Shown: positions 33,714-43,528 of the stretch, one piece after another | Layout: every line of letters starts with the position of its first letter | Position numbering within the stretch: the stretch's first letter is position 1 | NCBI GenBank assembly: GCA_035998495.1 | Contig: DASYHP010000098.1 | Location: 1 to 64,000, forward strand | DNA from: Mesorhizobium_B sp035998495 | GTDB taxonomy: Bacteria > Pseudomonadota > Alphaproteobacteria > Rhizobiales > Rhizobiaceae | Length of the DNA: 64,000 nt | Direction of reading: 5' to 3' | The notes under the pieces: generated by a model | What the model was told of the DNA's origin: nothing | The model's database searches: none | The model's input: the letters and a program-made list of their open reading frames with translations, nothing else | Position numbers and translations under genes: made by a program

Positions 33714-34379
33714 TCAAGGCTGATCGCCCCGGCCGACGATGCGCAGGAGGCGGTCGGGCAGGGGGCGCTGGAGTTTCAGCGCCTCGGGCGTGGGCGCGCC
33801 CATCCAGGCCTCGATCTCCTCGCGTGTGGTGAGCAGCACCGGCATGGCCTTGGGGTGGATCGGCTTCACCACGCCGTTGGCCTCGGTGGTCAGGAAGCCG
33901 AACACCTCTAAGTCCTGCTCGCCCTCCGCCTTCTTCCGCACGCCGCGCCAGGGCGTCCAGAGCCCGGCGAAGAAGAACAGGGGCTCGCCGTCGGGATCAT
34001 CCTCCGCCTGGCGCTCGGTGAGCGCGAACCAGACCTTGGTCTTCTTGGGCTTTGTGTCTTCCCATTCGCAGAAGCGGGTGGCGGGCACGAGGCAGCGGTG
34101 CTCCACGCCGACCCAGCGCCGCCAGTGGGGCGAGGCCACGTTGCGGATGTTGGTGACGCCCGGATCGGTGTCGCGGCCTTTCAGCGCGAAGAACGGCGAG
34201 GGCATGCCCCAGCGCAGTTTCGCGATCTCGCGCTTCCCCTCGCCGTCCGCTCGGATCACGGGGGCGGAACTGTCGGGGAAATAATCGGAGGGCGGCAGGT
34301 TGCCCGTGCGGTTCTGAAAAGCCTGGGCGATGCGCAGCAGGGCCTGCGGACCTTTGGTCAGGTTGTAGAGATTGCACAT
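33714..34379 (-). CDS. yedK: SRAP-domain abasic-site processing protein (YedK/HMCES)
   Basis: A 221-residue SRAP protein that forms a covalent thiazolidine link with abasic sites in single-stranded DNA, protecting forks. The catalytic Cys is residue 2 (MCNLYNL). Other expected residues appear in TNIRNVASPHWR (Asn), FCEWEDTKPKKTK (Glu) and VVKPIHPKAMPVLL (His), plus RWGMPSPFF. Length is normal. It is divergent from a 38-residue membrane peptide gene and convergent with nothing; higBA lies downstream on the same strand at some distance upstream of its own promoter, so it is probably independent. Confidence 0.93.
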   Translation of the reverse strand: MCNLYNLTKGPQALLRIAQAFQNRTGNLPPSDYFPDSSAPVIRADGEGKREIAKLRWGMPSPFFALKGRDTDPGVTNIRNVASPHWRRWVGVEHRCLVPATRFCEWEDTKPKKTKVWFALTERQAEDDPDGEPLFFFAGLWTPWRGVRKKAEGEQDLEVFGFLTTEANGVVKPIHPKAMPVLLTTREEIEAWMGAPTPEALKLQRPLPDRLLRIVGRGDQP

Positions 34380-34453
34380 GAGGCGATCATGCCCCAGCGC
34401 GCAAAGCGGGACCAGCGAAAGGGATCACGAGGTCGCGACCGGAACGCCGAAAA

Positions 34454-34479
34454 GGAACCGACAAGGGGTTTTGGGCATT
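34454..34479 (+). promoter_or_regulatory. Possible EcfG-type promoter of a small membrane peptide
   Basis: GGAAC (34454-34458) and CATT (34476-34479) are 17 bases apart, one mismatch from GGAAC-N16/17-CGTT. A start near 34485 would leave a leader of about 25 bases containing AAGGAG, a sensible layout. A single match of this weakness can arise by chance. Confidence 0.3.
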
Positions 34480-34510
34480 TCTGCCCCAAGGAAAACAAGG
34501 AGTTCGCGCC

Positions 34511-34627
34511 ATGTTCAAGCGCCTCTTGATCGCCGTCGCCGGCTACTCCGCCTATCGCTGGTGGAACAAGCGTGGCGATGCGCGGGCGAGCCGCCGCGGC
34601 GGCCGCTCGTTCGATCCGGCCGAATAA
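34511..34627 (+). CDS. 38-residue putative membrane peptide
   Basis: A very short open frame encodes MFKRLLIAVAGYSAYRWW followed by a basic, Gly/Arg/Ser-rich tail ending FDPAE. One hydrophobic segment (residues ~4-18) flanked by Lys/Arg suggests a small inner-membrane peptide. Expression is supported by a strong ribosome binding site, AAGGAG at 34497-34502, eight bases before the ATG, and by a possible stress-type promoter just upstream. I do not recognise a family. It is divergent from the SRAP gene and convergent with the RNase D-like gene. Confidence 0.65.
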   Translation: MFKRLLIAVAGYSAYRWWNKRGDARASRRGGRSFDPAE

Positions 34628-34673
34628 CGAGAGCCGGCTTCGGCCCTCCGGGTTCTTCGCGGGACGCCTGCGC

Positions 34674-35299
34674 TCAGCTGTGCGCAAAGATATCCTCGGC
34701 GTCCCAGCCCATAAGGTCGAGCCGCGCGCGGGTGGGGAGGAAGCGGAAGCACTCTTCCGCTTCCTTTTTTCGTTCATCGCGCGTGAGGCGGAGGCTGAGC
34801 GCGTCGCGTAGCCGGTGGAGGTAAAGCACGTCGGAGGCCGCATATTCCACCTGCTCGGGCGAAAGCGTCTCCGCCCCCCAGTCCGAGCTCTGCTGCGCCT
34901 TGGAGAGATGAACGCCGAGCAGCTCCGCGCAGATGTCCTTGAGCCCGTGCCGGTCGGTATAGGTGCGGCACAGTTTCGAGGCGATCTTGGTGCAGAACAC
35001 GGGCTCGGGCAGTACGCCGAAGGCGTGAAACAAGACGGCGATGTCGAAGCGGCCGAAATGGAAGAGCTTGGTGACGCCCGCGTCGCCGAGCAAGCGCTGG
35101 ATGTTGGGCGCGCGCTCCTGGCCGCGAAGGATCTGCACCACGTCGGCCGTGCCGTCGCCGGGCGACAACTGCACCACGCAGAGCCGGTCGCGATGGGGGT
35201 TGAGGCCCAGCGTCTCGGTGTCGATGGCCACCGCCTCGGTCTGGTAACGGTCGAGATCGGGCAGGTCGCCCCGATGGACGCGGATTTCGGGTTTTTGGC

Positions 35300-35303
<4 letters not shown>
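34674..35303 (-). CDS. RNase D-like 3'-5' exonuclease
   Basis: A 209-residue exonuclease with only the DEDDy domain, lacking the HRDC domains of full-length RNase D. Catalytic motifs are VAIDTETLGL (ExoI), LFHFGRFDIAVL (ExoII) and VEYAASDVLYLHRL (ExoIII, YxxxD). The short form is common in alphaproteobacteria and probably trims small RNAs or tRNA 3' ends. The start ATG 35303 overlaps the stop of the M20 peptidase gene by four bases, so both are likely translated from one mRNA; the longer frame reading back into that gene is rejected. Confidence 0.9.
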
Positions 35304-36691
<1,388 letters not shown>

Positions 36692-36780
36692 GCTTTTCCC
36701 GGGGCTTCGGCAGTGTGACGCAGACGCTGTAAAGCCAGTGGGATCAAACCGGAAGAGCCGGCGAAGGGGGAAAAGCGCGC

Positions 36781-36818
36781 AAAAAAATGCCGCCGTGGTG
36801 GAGGGGAACCACGGCGGC
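36781..36818 (-). terminator. Strong intrinsic terminator of the small RNA
   Basis: An 11-bp perfect GC-rich stem (GCCGCCGTGGT with ACCACGGCGGC, 8-base loop) is followed on the minus strand by A and then seven T residues at 36787-36781. This is the classical rho-independent form. On the plus strand the stem is followed only by TTTAT, so it acts mainly in the minus direction. Confidence 0.85.
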
Positions 36819-36920
36819 TTTATGATAACGGCAACCCGGAGAGGGGGATGAGGTTGCCGCTCAAGTCCGGAGAGGCGGGGGACGAGCCTCTTTGTTCCGA
36901 ACTCCGGCGTTGTGTCGCCG
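36781..36920 (-). ncRNA. Probable small RNA with three C-rich hairpin loops
   Basis: On the minus strand the 447-bp gap between the M20 gene and polA folds into three consecutive perfect stems: AGAGGC/GCCTCT (36886-36891 with 36871-36876), CGGCAACC/GGTTGCCG (36852-36859 with 36829-36836) and an 11-bp GCCGCCGTGGT stem (36808-36818 with 36789-36799) followed by seven T. The loops are TCGTCCCCC, a 15-base loop with CCCCCTCTCC, and TCCCCTCC. C/U-rich loops resembling anti-Shine-Dalgarno sequences are typical of alphaproteobacterial trans-acting sRNAs. The 5' end is uncertain; TTGATC about 36956-36951 with CAGATA 17 bases on is a weak promoter. No open frame fits. Confidence 0.65.
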
Positions 36921-37138
36921 ATATGCCCTATCTGTGAATGGCTAGGCGGCGGATCAAGGGCGCAAATGTTTCAACGCCGTAACGAAGGCGTGAGCGGGCA
37001 TGTGATCGCTGGTTTGGCCCTTGCGTGTTGCGGGGGAGCGCCACTTCGCCTTCGAAGGCCGCCCACACTTTCGATGGGCGTCAGCAGCAAGAGCGCGCCC
37101 GTTCCCCTTCGCCCGCCGATCGGCTAGGGCTTCGGCTC

Positions 37139-40100
37139 ATGAAAAAAGGCGATCACCTCTTCCTCGTCGACGGCTCGGGCTACATCTTCCGCGCCTATCA
37201 CGGCCTGCCGCCGCTCGCGCGGAAATCGGATGGGCTGCCGGTGGGGGCTGTGGCCGGCTTCTGCAACATGCTGTGGAAGCTCGTCTGTTCGGCGCGCGAC
37301 ACGAGCGTCGGCGTGGTGCCCTCCCATTTCGCGGTCATCTTCGACTACTCCTCGAAGACGTTCCGCAACGACCTCTATGACGGCTACAAGGCCAACCGCT
37401 CGGCCCCGCCCGACGACCTCGTGCCGCAGTTCGGGCTGATCCGCGAGGCGACACGCGCGTTCGACCTGCCCTGCATCGAGATGGAGGGCTTCGAGGCCGA
37501 CGACCTGATCGCGACCTATTGCCGGCTCGCGGTGGAAGCCGGGGGAGACGCCACCATCGTCTCCTCCGACAAGGATCTCATGCAGTTGGTCGGGCCGTGT
37601 GTGAAGATGTACGACCCCATGAAGGACCGCGAGATCGGCGTGGCCGAAGTGGTGGAGAAATGGGGCGTGCCGCCTGAAAAGATGGTCGATCTGCAGGCGC
37701 TCACGGGCGATTCCATCGACAATGTGCCGGGCGTGCCGGGCATCGGGCCGAAGACCGCGGCGCAGCTTCTCGAAGAATATGGCGACCTCGACGCGCTGCT
37801 TTCCCGCGCGGGGGAAATCAAGCAGCAGAAGCGGCGCGAGGCGCTGATCGCGCACGCCGACAATGCCAGGCTGTCGCGCGAGCTGGTGCGGCTCAGGAAC
37901 GACGTGCCGGCGCCCGAACCTTTGGATGACCTTGTGCTGCGGCCGCCCAACGGGCCGAAGCTCGTGGCCTTCCTCAAGGCCATGGAGTTCAACGCGCTGA
38001 CCCGCCGGGTGGCCGACGCCACCGATACGGACGCCAACGCCGTGGAGAAGGCGGAGGTGCGGGTGGAGGCGGGCGCGGAGGCGCACGGGCCGGATTTGGA
38101 TCGAGGGGAGGCGCAAACGCCCTCCACCTCCCCCTCGATCGGGGAGGTCGCGTCGCAAGGCGCGGGTGGGGGTGAAGGCGGGGAGACCACAGCCCCCACC
38201 CCGGCGCGTGCCGCGCCGACCCCCCCCACAGAGGGGGAGGGTGGGGCGCCTGGCACGCCGCAGGCGTTGGCCGCCCAGCGCATCGCGGAAGCCGCGAAGA
38301 CGAGGATCGACACGTCGGCCTATGTGACGATCCGCGACGAGGCCACGCTCCAGGCCTGGGTCGAGGAGGCGCGGGAAGCGGGCTTGGTGGCCTTCGACAC
38401 CGAGACCACCTCGCTCGATCCCATGCAGGCGGAGCTCTGCGGGTTCTCGCTGGCGAGCAGGCCGGGCCGCGCGGCCTATGTGCCCCTTCTCCACAAGGCG
38501 GGGAACGGCGACCTGTTGGGCGGCGGGCTGGCGGAGAACCAGATCGGCCAAACCCAAGCGCTGGCGCTCATCAAGCCGCTGCTCGAAGACCGATCCGTCC
38601 TCAAGATCGCGCAGAACCTGAAATACGATCTCGTGGTGATGCAGCGGCATGGGATCGACGTGCATCCCTTCGACGACACCATGCTGATCTCCTACGTGCT
38701 CGACGCGGGCAAGGGCAGCCACGGCATGGACGTGCTTTCCGAGCGCTGGCTCAACCACCGCCCCATCAGCTTCAAGGAGGTGGCGGGCACGGGAAAGGCG
38801 AGCGTCACCTTCGACCATGTGGCGATCGACCGCGCCACGGCCTATGCGGCGGAGGACGCCGACGTGACGCTCCGGCTGTGGCTGGCTCTCAAGCCCCGGC
38901 TTGTCGCCGAAGGGCTTGTCTCCGTCTATGAGCGCCTGGAGCGGCCGCTGGTGCCGGTGCTGGCCAAGATGGAGCAGCAGGGCATTTCGGTGGACCGGCA
39001 GCGGCTGTCGCGCATTTCGGGCGAACTCGCCCAGACCGCGGCGCGGCTGGAGGACGAGGTCTATGAGCTGGCGGGCGAGCGATTCAGCATCGGCTCCCCC
39101 AAGCAGCTCGGCGACATCCTGTTCGGGCGCATGAAGCTGCCGGGCGGCGAAAAGACCCGCACCGGCCAGTGGTCCACCTCCGTCTTCAAGCTGGAGGAGC
39201 TCGCGGCCGAAGGCCACGAGCTGCCGCGCAAGATCGTGGACTGGCGGCAGGTGACGAAGCTCAAATCCACCTACACCGACTCGCTGCCCGACTACATCCA
39301 CCCCGAGACCAAGCGCGTCCACACGTCCTTCGCGCTCGCCGCCACAACGACGGGGCGGCTCTCGTCGTCCGACCCGAACCTGCAGAACATCCCCGTGCGG
39401 ACGCAGGAAGGCCGGCGCATCCGCACGGCCTTCGTGGCCGAACCCGGCAACAAGCTGATCTCGGCCGACTACAGCCAGATTGAATTGCGGCTGCTCGCCC
39501 ACATCGCCGACATCCCCGAGCTGAAGCACGCCTTTGCGCATGGGATCGACATCCACGCGGCGACGGCCGCGGAGATGTTCGGGATCGACGTGAACAAGGT
39601 GCCGCCGGACGTCAGGCGGCAGGCCAAGACCATCAATTTCGGCATCATCTACGGCATCTCGGCCTTCGGCTTGGCGATCCGGCTCGGCATCTCCCGTGAG
39701 GAGGCCGGTGACTATATCCGGCGCTATTTCGACCGCTTCCCCGGCATCCGAAACTATATCGAGGGGACGAAAAAGCAGGCGCGCGAACGGCTCTATGTGG
39801 AAACGCTGTTCGGCCGGCGCGTGCATTACCCCGAGATGCGGGCGAGCAATCCCCAGACCCGCGCGTTCAACGAGCGGGCGGCGATCAACGCGCCGATCCA
39901 GGGTTCGGCCGCCGACATCATCCGCCGCGCCATGATCCGCATGGACGCGGCCCTGCAAAAGGAGAAGCTTTCCGCGCGGATGCTCTTGCAGGTGCATGAC
40001 GAGCTGATCTTCGAGACGGCCGAGGACGAGGTGGAGGCCACGATCCCCCTGGTGCGGCGCGTGATGGAGGAGGCGTCCATGCCGGCCGTGGACCTGTCGG

Positions 40101-40153
40101 TGCCGCTGCGGGTGGACGCGCGCGCGGCCGACAACTGGGAGGAGGCGCATTGA
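37139..40153 (+). CDS. polA: DNA polymerase I with an in-frame palindromic insert
   Basis: Pol I (1004 residues) fills gaps and removes primers. The 5' nuclease spans ~1-300 (FLVDGSGYIFRAYH, FEADDLIATYC, VSSDKDLMQLV, TGDSIDNVPGVPGIGPKTA). The proofreading domain is intact (VAFDTETTSLD, QNLKYDLVVM, YAAEDADVTLRL). The polymerase has motif A LISADYSQIELRLLAHI, motif B RRQAKTINFGIIYG and motif C LQVHDELIFE. Between the nuclease and proofreading domains (residues ~317-375) lies a Gly/Pro/Thr-rich stretch encoded by a hairpin-rich repeat, making the protein longer than E. coli Pol I (928). ATG 37139 matches the family start. The stop overlaps the DUF922 gene's TTG. Confidence 0.95.
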   Translation: MKKGDHLFLVDGSGYIFRAYHGLPPLARKSDGLPVGAVAGFCNMLWKLVCSARDTSVGVVPSHFAVIFDYSSKTFRNDLYDGYKANRSAPPDDLVPQFGLIREATRAFDLPCIEMEGFEADDLIATYCRLAVEAGGDATIVSSDKDLMQLVGPCVKMYDPMKDREIGVAEVVEKWGVPPEKMVDLQALTGDSIDNVPGVPGIGPKTAAQLLEEYGDLDALLSRAGEIKQQKRREALIAHADNARLSRELVRLRNDVPAPEPLDDLVLRPPNGPKLVAFLKAMEFNALTRRVADATDTDANAVEKAEVRVEAGAEAHGPDLDRGEAQTPSTSPSIGEVASQGAGGGEGGETTAPTPARAAPTPPTEGEGGAPGTPQALAAQRIAEAAKTRIDTSAYVTIRDEATLQAWVEEAREAGLVAFDTETTSLDPMQAELCGFSLASRPGRAAYVPLLHKAGNGDLLGGGLAENQIGQTQALALIKPLLEDRSVLKIAQNLKYDLVVMQRHGIDVHPFDDTMLISYVLDAGKGSHGMDVLSERWLNHRPISFKEVAGTGKASVTFDHVAIDRATAYAAEDADVTLRLWLALKPRLVAEGLVSVYERLERPLVPVLAKMEQQGISVDRQRLSRISGELAQTAARLEDEVYELAGERFSIGSPKQLGDILFGRMKLPGGEKTRTGQWSTSVFKLEELAAEGHELPRKIVDWRQVTKLKSTYTDSLPDYIHPETKRVHTSFALAATTTGRLSSSDPNLQNIPVRTQEGRRIRTAFVAEPGNKLISADYSQIELRLLAHIADIPELKHAFAHGIDIHAATAAEMFGIDVNKVPPDVRRQAKTINFGIIYGISAFGLAIRLGISREEAGDYIRRYFDRFPGIRNYIEGTKKQARERLYVETLFGRRVHYPEMRASNPQTRAFNERAAINAPIQGSAADIIRRAMIRMDAALQKEKLSARMLLQVHDELIFETAEDEVEATIPLVRRVMEEASMPAVDLSVPLRVDARAADNWEEAH
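38126..38250 (+). repeat. Palindromic element inside polA coding sequence
   Basis: Within polA, ACCTCCCC (38126-38133) pairs with GGGGAGGT (38141-38148), and GGGTGGGGG (38164-38172) pairs perfectly with CCCCCACCC (38193-38201). A third C-run/G-run pair follows at about 38220-38246. The composition and stems are those of the intergenic mosaics at 861 and 60887, yet the element stays in frame without stops and encodes a low-complexity linker. It looks like a repeat that inserted at a tolerant interdomain site. Confidence 0.75.
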
Positions 40154-40785
40154 AGCTCCGCCTTCAGGCATTTCACGCGGATCCGCCGCTTCGAAGGCGC
40201 TTCGCGGGGACGCTGCTCGCGGCCTGTGTCGCCTGGGCGCCGGCGGGCGCGCAGGAGGGGTGGAAGGCGGTCGAGGCCGTGCAGACCTATTCGGTGGCGG
40301 GCATGTCCGGCCCCGAGCTCTACGCCTCGATCGGCGAGCGCGGACCCAAGGCGGGCATCGCCCGCGTGATCGCGCAAACCACTTTCAAGCTGACCTGGTC
40401 GAGGACGTATGAGAAGCGGGAGGGTGCCTGCGTGCTGGTGTCGGCGGTCCCCAAGCTCGTCATCACCACGACGCTGCCAAAACCCTCGCAGCGTCTGCCG
40501 CCCGCCATTGCGGAGAACTGGAAGGCTTTCATCGCCGGCGTGCGCGCCCATGAGCGCGTGCATGGCGAGCACATCGAGGATCTGGTGCGGGAGATCGAGC
40601 TTGCTACGGTGGGGCTGACGGTTGCCGCCGATCCCGAATGCCGCAAGATCAAGGATGAGATGAACGGTCGGCTGTCCAGGCTTTCCCTCGCGCAACGGGA
40701 GCGGAGCCGGGCGTTCGACCGCGTCGAGATGCGCGACGGCGGCAATGTCCACCGGCTGATCCTCAACCTCGTGAATGGAGGATAG
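40150..40785 (+). CDS. Exported DUF922 protein with HExxH motif
   Basis: A 211-residue secreted protein of the DUF922 family, predicted zinc-dependent proteases. A signal peptide ends near AGAQEG (residue ~35). The mature part starts with VQTYSVAGMSGPELYASIGERGP and carries the motif AHERVHGEHIEDL, i.e. HExxH followed by another His, near residue 139. Cysteines at CVLVS and PECRK could form a disulfide. The start is TTG 40150, overlapping the polA stop (TTGA) with GGAGG upstream; no in-frame ATG precedes the domain. It opens the run of exported protease-like genes, 89 bp before the first caspase gene. Enzymatic activity is predicted, not shown. Confidence 0.85.
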   Translation: MKLRLQAFHADPPLRRRFAGTLLAACVAWAPAGAQEGWKAVEAVQTYSVAGMSGPELYASIGERGPKAGIARVIAQTTFKLTWSRTYEKREGACVLVSAVPKLVITTTLPKPSQRLPPAIAENWKAFIAGVRAHERVHGEHIEDLVREIELATVGLTVAADPECRKIKDEMNGRLSRLSLAQRERSRAFDRVEMRDGGNVHRLILNLVNGG

Positions 40786-40874
40786 CAGCCGAAAAGCACA
40801 AATTGTCGCCCCATTCCGCAACGAGAACCGTGCGGGTTTGGGGAAACGTCGCGCAAGCGTGGGGAGCTGAGGGG

Positions 40875-43076
40875 ATGTTTGAGCTGAAGAGGGCGCAGGG
40901 GCTCCTGGCGGGAGCGGCGGTCGCGCTCGGCCTGTTCTTGCCTGCAATGGGAGCGCAGGCGCGCACCAATCACGCGGTTCTGGTGGCGGTGACGGCCTAT
41001 CCGAACCTGCCGCCCAAGGCGGCGCTGATCGGGCCCAATCATGACGCGGCGCTGGTGCGCGACTATCTGCTCAACGCCGCGCCCCAGAGATTCGAGCCGG
41101 CCAATGTGGCGGTGCTCGCGGACGGGCTGGAAGGGGCGAAAGCCTCGCCGACGCACGCAGCGATCCTCGGGGAACTGAAAAGCGTCGCCGAGAAGGCTGG
41201 GCGCGGCGATTTTGTCTATCTCCACTTCTCCGGCCATGGCGCGCAGCAGCCGGCGGCGGGCGAGGGCGGCGACGAGACCGACGGGCTCGACGAGATCTTT
41301 CTGCCCGCCGACACGAGCAAGTGGGCGGATCAGACGAAGGGCGTGCCCAACGCGCTCGCCGACGACGAGATCGCCGGCGCCCTGAAGGCCATTCGCGACA
41401 AGGGCGCCTTTGTGTGGGTGGTGTTCGACGCCTGCCATTCCGGCACGGCCACGCGCGACGTGGTCCTGGGCGACGGGGGCGAAACCGAGCGGAAGGTGGC
41501 GTTCGAGACGCTCGGCATCCCCGAAAGCGCCATGGCGGGCGCGGGCGGCGAAGAGGCCGGCACGCGCGGCATAGGGGGCGAGGGGGCCGGAGAGCGGCAG
41601 GCGGCGTTCGCGGTCGAGCCGGGTCCGGTTGCGCCCGGCGCGGTCGAGCCCCAGAGCGCGGAACCGCTCACGTCCGGAGGCATGGTCGCCTTCTTCGCGG
41701 CGCAGACCGTGGAGACCACGCCCGAGATGCCCCTGCCCAAGGGCGCGGCGGACGCCACGAAATACGGGCTTTTCACCTATACGATCTTCTCCAAGCTCGC
41801 CGAGCGCCCCAACATCACCTATCGCCAGTTGGGCCATGCCGTGCTCCAGCAATACGCCGCCGACGCCCGCCAGCGGCCGACGCCGCTCTTCGAGGGCGAC
41901 CTCGATGCAAAGGTCTGGGGGATGGAGGGCCAGGAGGTGGCCATGCAGTGGCCGCTGGACGCCAAGGCCGGCACGGTCCCTGCGGGCACGCTGCACCGGC
42001 TGGCCCCGGGGGCCAAGCTCGCGGTGCTGCCCTCGCCCGCCTCCGACATCTCGGAGGCGATCGCTTACGTCGAGGTCAAGCAGGCCAAGAACCTGTCGAG
42101 CAAGGTCGCGCCGGTCGCCTGGGAAGGCAAATCGACCGTGAAGCTGGCGGACCTGCCCGAGCGCGCCTATGCGCGGCTGGTGGAGATCGAGGTCGATTAC
42201 AAGCTCCGCGTGGCGAAGCCGCAGGGCGAGGCGGCCGGCGAAGTGGCCCTGGTGGCAGCCGCGCTGGAGAAGCTGGCCGCTGCCGAGGACAAGGGCTTTC
42301 GCGTGGAGCTCGTGGAGGCGGACGAGCCCGCCGATCTGCGGCTCGCCGTGCTGCCCGCGAACGAGGTGGTCCCCGCCGAGGGCGAGGCGCCGGCCCTGTT
42401 CCTCCTGCCGCCCTCGGGCGAGATCGACGCCTCGGGCGGCAACGTGCCCCCGCGGGTGGTCATCGACAAGGCCGACCCGGCGCGGTTGGAAAAAGGACTC
42501 GAGGACAATCTGCGCACCGTCTTCCGCGCGGTGGGCCTGAGCCGGCTGGCCGCCGCCACCGACTACAGCCCGGAGGATTTCTCCGTCAGCTTCGAGGTGC
42601 TGCGCGAGGGCTCCGAGCCCGGCGAGCCCCTGGACGGCTCGGAAGTGCCTGTCGTGAACCCCGGCGACGAGGTGCATGTGCGCGCCGCCAACAATTCCAA
42701 CAAGATCATCGACATCAACGTGCTTTATGTCGGCAGCGACTGGTCGATCAGCCACATGGCGGCCGAGCGGCTGGTGCCCGGCGCGAGCTTGGACGAGGGG
42801 CTGCTCGCCTTCACCGATTCCTCCTTCGGCACCGAGCGCATGATCGCCGTGCTGACGGAAGCGCCGCCGCAAAGCGAGATCGAGGACCTGTCCTTCCTCG
42901 CGCAGCCCGGCGTGCCGGCGCTCACGCGCGCCGTGGGCGAGGACGAGGGTTTTGGCGGCATGCTGGCCGATCTGGGGCTCGCAGCCTCCACCCGCGCGGC
43001 CGCCAAGCTCGCGCCCAAGGGCGGCGCCAAGGGCGGGGTGATGATCTTCTCCGTCGAAACGCGCCCGAAAGGCTGA
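40875..43076 (+). CDS. Exported caspase-family (C14) protein with DUF4384
   Basis: A 733-residue protein with a signal peptide (GLLAGAAVALGLFLPAMGAQA, cleavage near residue 31) and an N-terminal caspase-fold domain: HAVLVAVTAYPNLPPKAALIGPNHDAALVRDYL, catalytic His121 in FVYLHFSGHGAQQ and catalytic Cys187 in VVFDACHSGTATRD, then FFAAQTVETTPE and GLFTYTIFSKL. This is the orthocaspase layout, usually cutting after Arg/Lys. The C-terminal part includes DUF4384-type EVHVRAANNSNKIIDINVLYVGSDWSISHM. ATG 40875 has GAGGGG before it. It precedes the unknown secreted protein and WD40-caspase genes. The periplasmic location argues against a cytoplasmic cell-death role; substrates are unknown. Confidence 0.88.
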   Translation: MFELKRAQGLLAGAAVALGLFLPAMGAQARTNHAVLVAVTAYPNLPPKAALIGPNHDAALVRDYLLNAAPQRFEPANVAVLADGLEGAKASPTHAAILGELKSVAEKAGRGDFVYLHFSGHGAQQPAAGEGGDETDGLDEIFLPADTSKWADQTKGVPNALADDEIAGALKAIRDKGAFVWVVFDACHSGTATRDVVLGDGGETERKVAFETLGIPESAMAGAGGEEAGTRGIGGEGAGERQAAFAVEPGPVAPGAVEPQSAEPLTSGGMVAFFAAQTVETTPEMPLPKGAADATKYGLFTYTIFSKLAERPNITYRQLGHAVLQQYAADARQRPTPLFEGDLDAKVWGMEGQEVAMQWPLDAKAGTVPAGTLHRLAPGAKLAVLPSPASDISEAIAYVEVKQAKNLSSKVAPVAWEGKSTVKLADLPERAYARLVEIEVDYKLRVAKPQGEAAGEVALVAAALEKLAAAEDKGFRVELVEADEPADLRLAVLPANEVVPAEGEAPALFLLPPSGEIDASGGNVPPRVVIDKADPARLEKGLEDNLRTVFRAVGLSRLAAATDYSPEDFSVSFEVLREGSEPGEPLDGSEVPVVNPGDEVHVRAANNSNKIIDINVLYVGSDWSISHMAAERLVPGASLDEGLLAFTDSSFGTERMIAVLTEAPPQSEIEDLSFLAQPGVPALTRAVGEDEGFGGMLADLGLAASTRAAAKLAPKGGAKGGVMIFSVETRPKG

Positions 43077-43135
43077 GCGGCGGCGAAGGGCTTGCCGACG
43101 CATGAGAGATGAGGGGATGGGAGGGATCGAAAGCC

Positions 43136-43528
43136 ATGCGCGCGTTCTCGGGTAGGGGCCGGCTCGCAGCCGCCTTTTTGTTCGCGGCGACATCGGCGGC
43201 GTCCGCGCAGACATCGTGCGGGCTCTGTGACACGGAAGTGGTCACCAACTCGGCGCTCGCCTCCTGCTTCCTGGAGCGCTACGAGGAGCTCGACCAGAAA
43301 GAGGGGGCGGCCGTGGCCGTCGATCTGTCGAACTGCCCGCCCCCGGCCGAAGCGAGCGATCGCGGCGTGGTCGAGGCCCTGCCGGGGCCGGGCTTCGGGA
43401 CGGCCGAGGAGCCCGACCTGAAGTTCCTCGTCTCGCCTGTGCAGCTCGACTGCCTGAAGGCCAAGCTGGAGGAGCCGGGCCTGGTGCTCGACCCGCAGGC
43501 GCGCATCGATCTCGGCGCCTGCGGATGA
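43136..43528 (+). CDS. Small secreted cysteine-containing protein
   Basis: A 130-residue protein I do not recognise. It has a clear signal peptide (RLAAAFLFAATSAASAQ) followed immediately by SCGLCDTEVV, a CxxC pair, and further cysteines in ASCFLERY, LSNCPPP, LDCLKAK and the C-terminal GACG. This suggests disulfides or metal binding in the periplasm. Near its C-terminus DPQARIDLGAC resembles the earlier AVDLSNC, hinting at an internal repeat. ATG 43136 is chosen because it begins a proper signal peptide. It overlaps the next gene by ATGA and so is translationally coupled into the caspase locus. Confidence 0.75.
   Translation: MRAFSGRGRLAAAFLFAATSAASAQTSCGLCDTEVVTNSALASCFLERYEELDQKEGAAVAVDLSNCPPPAEASDRGVVEALPGPGFGTAEEPDLKFLVSPVQLDCLKAKLEEPGLVLDPQARIDLGACG

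Noticed and set aside
36781..36920. Hairpins upstream of polA read as a plus-strand polA leader riboswitch
   Set aside because: The strong T-run follows the last stem only on the minus strand, and the structures end over 200 bp before polA, so a minus-strand small RNA fits better.
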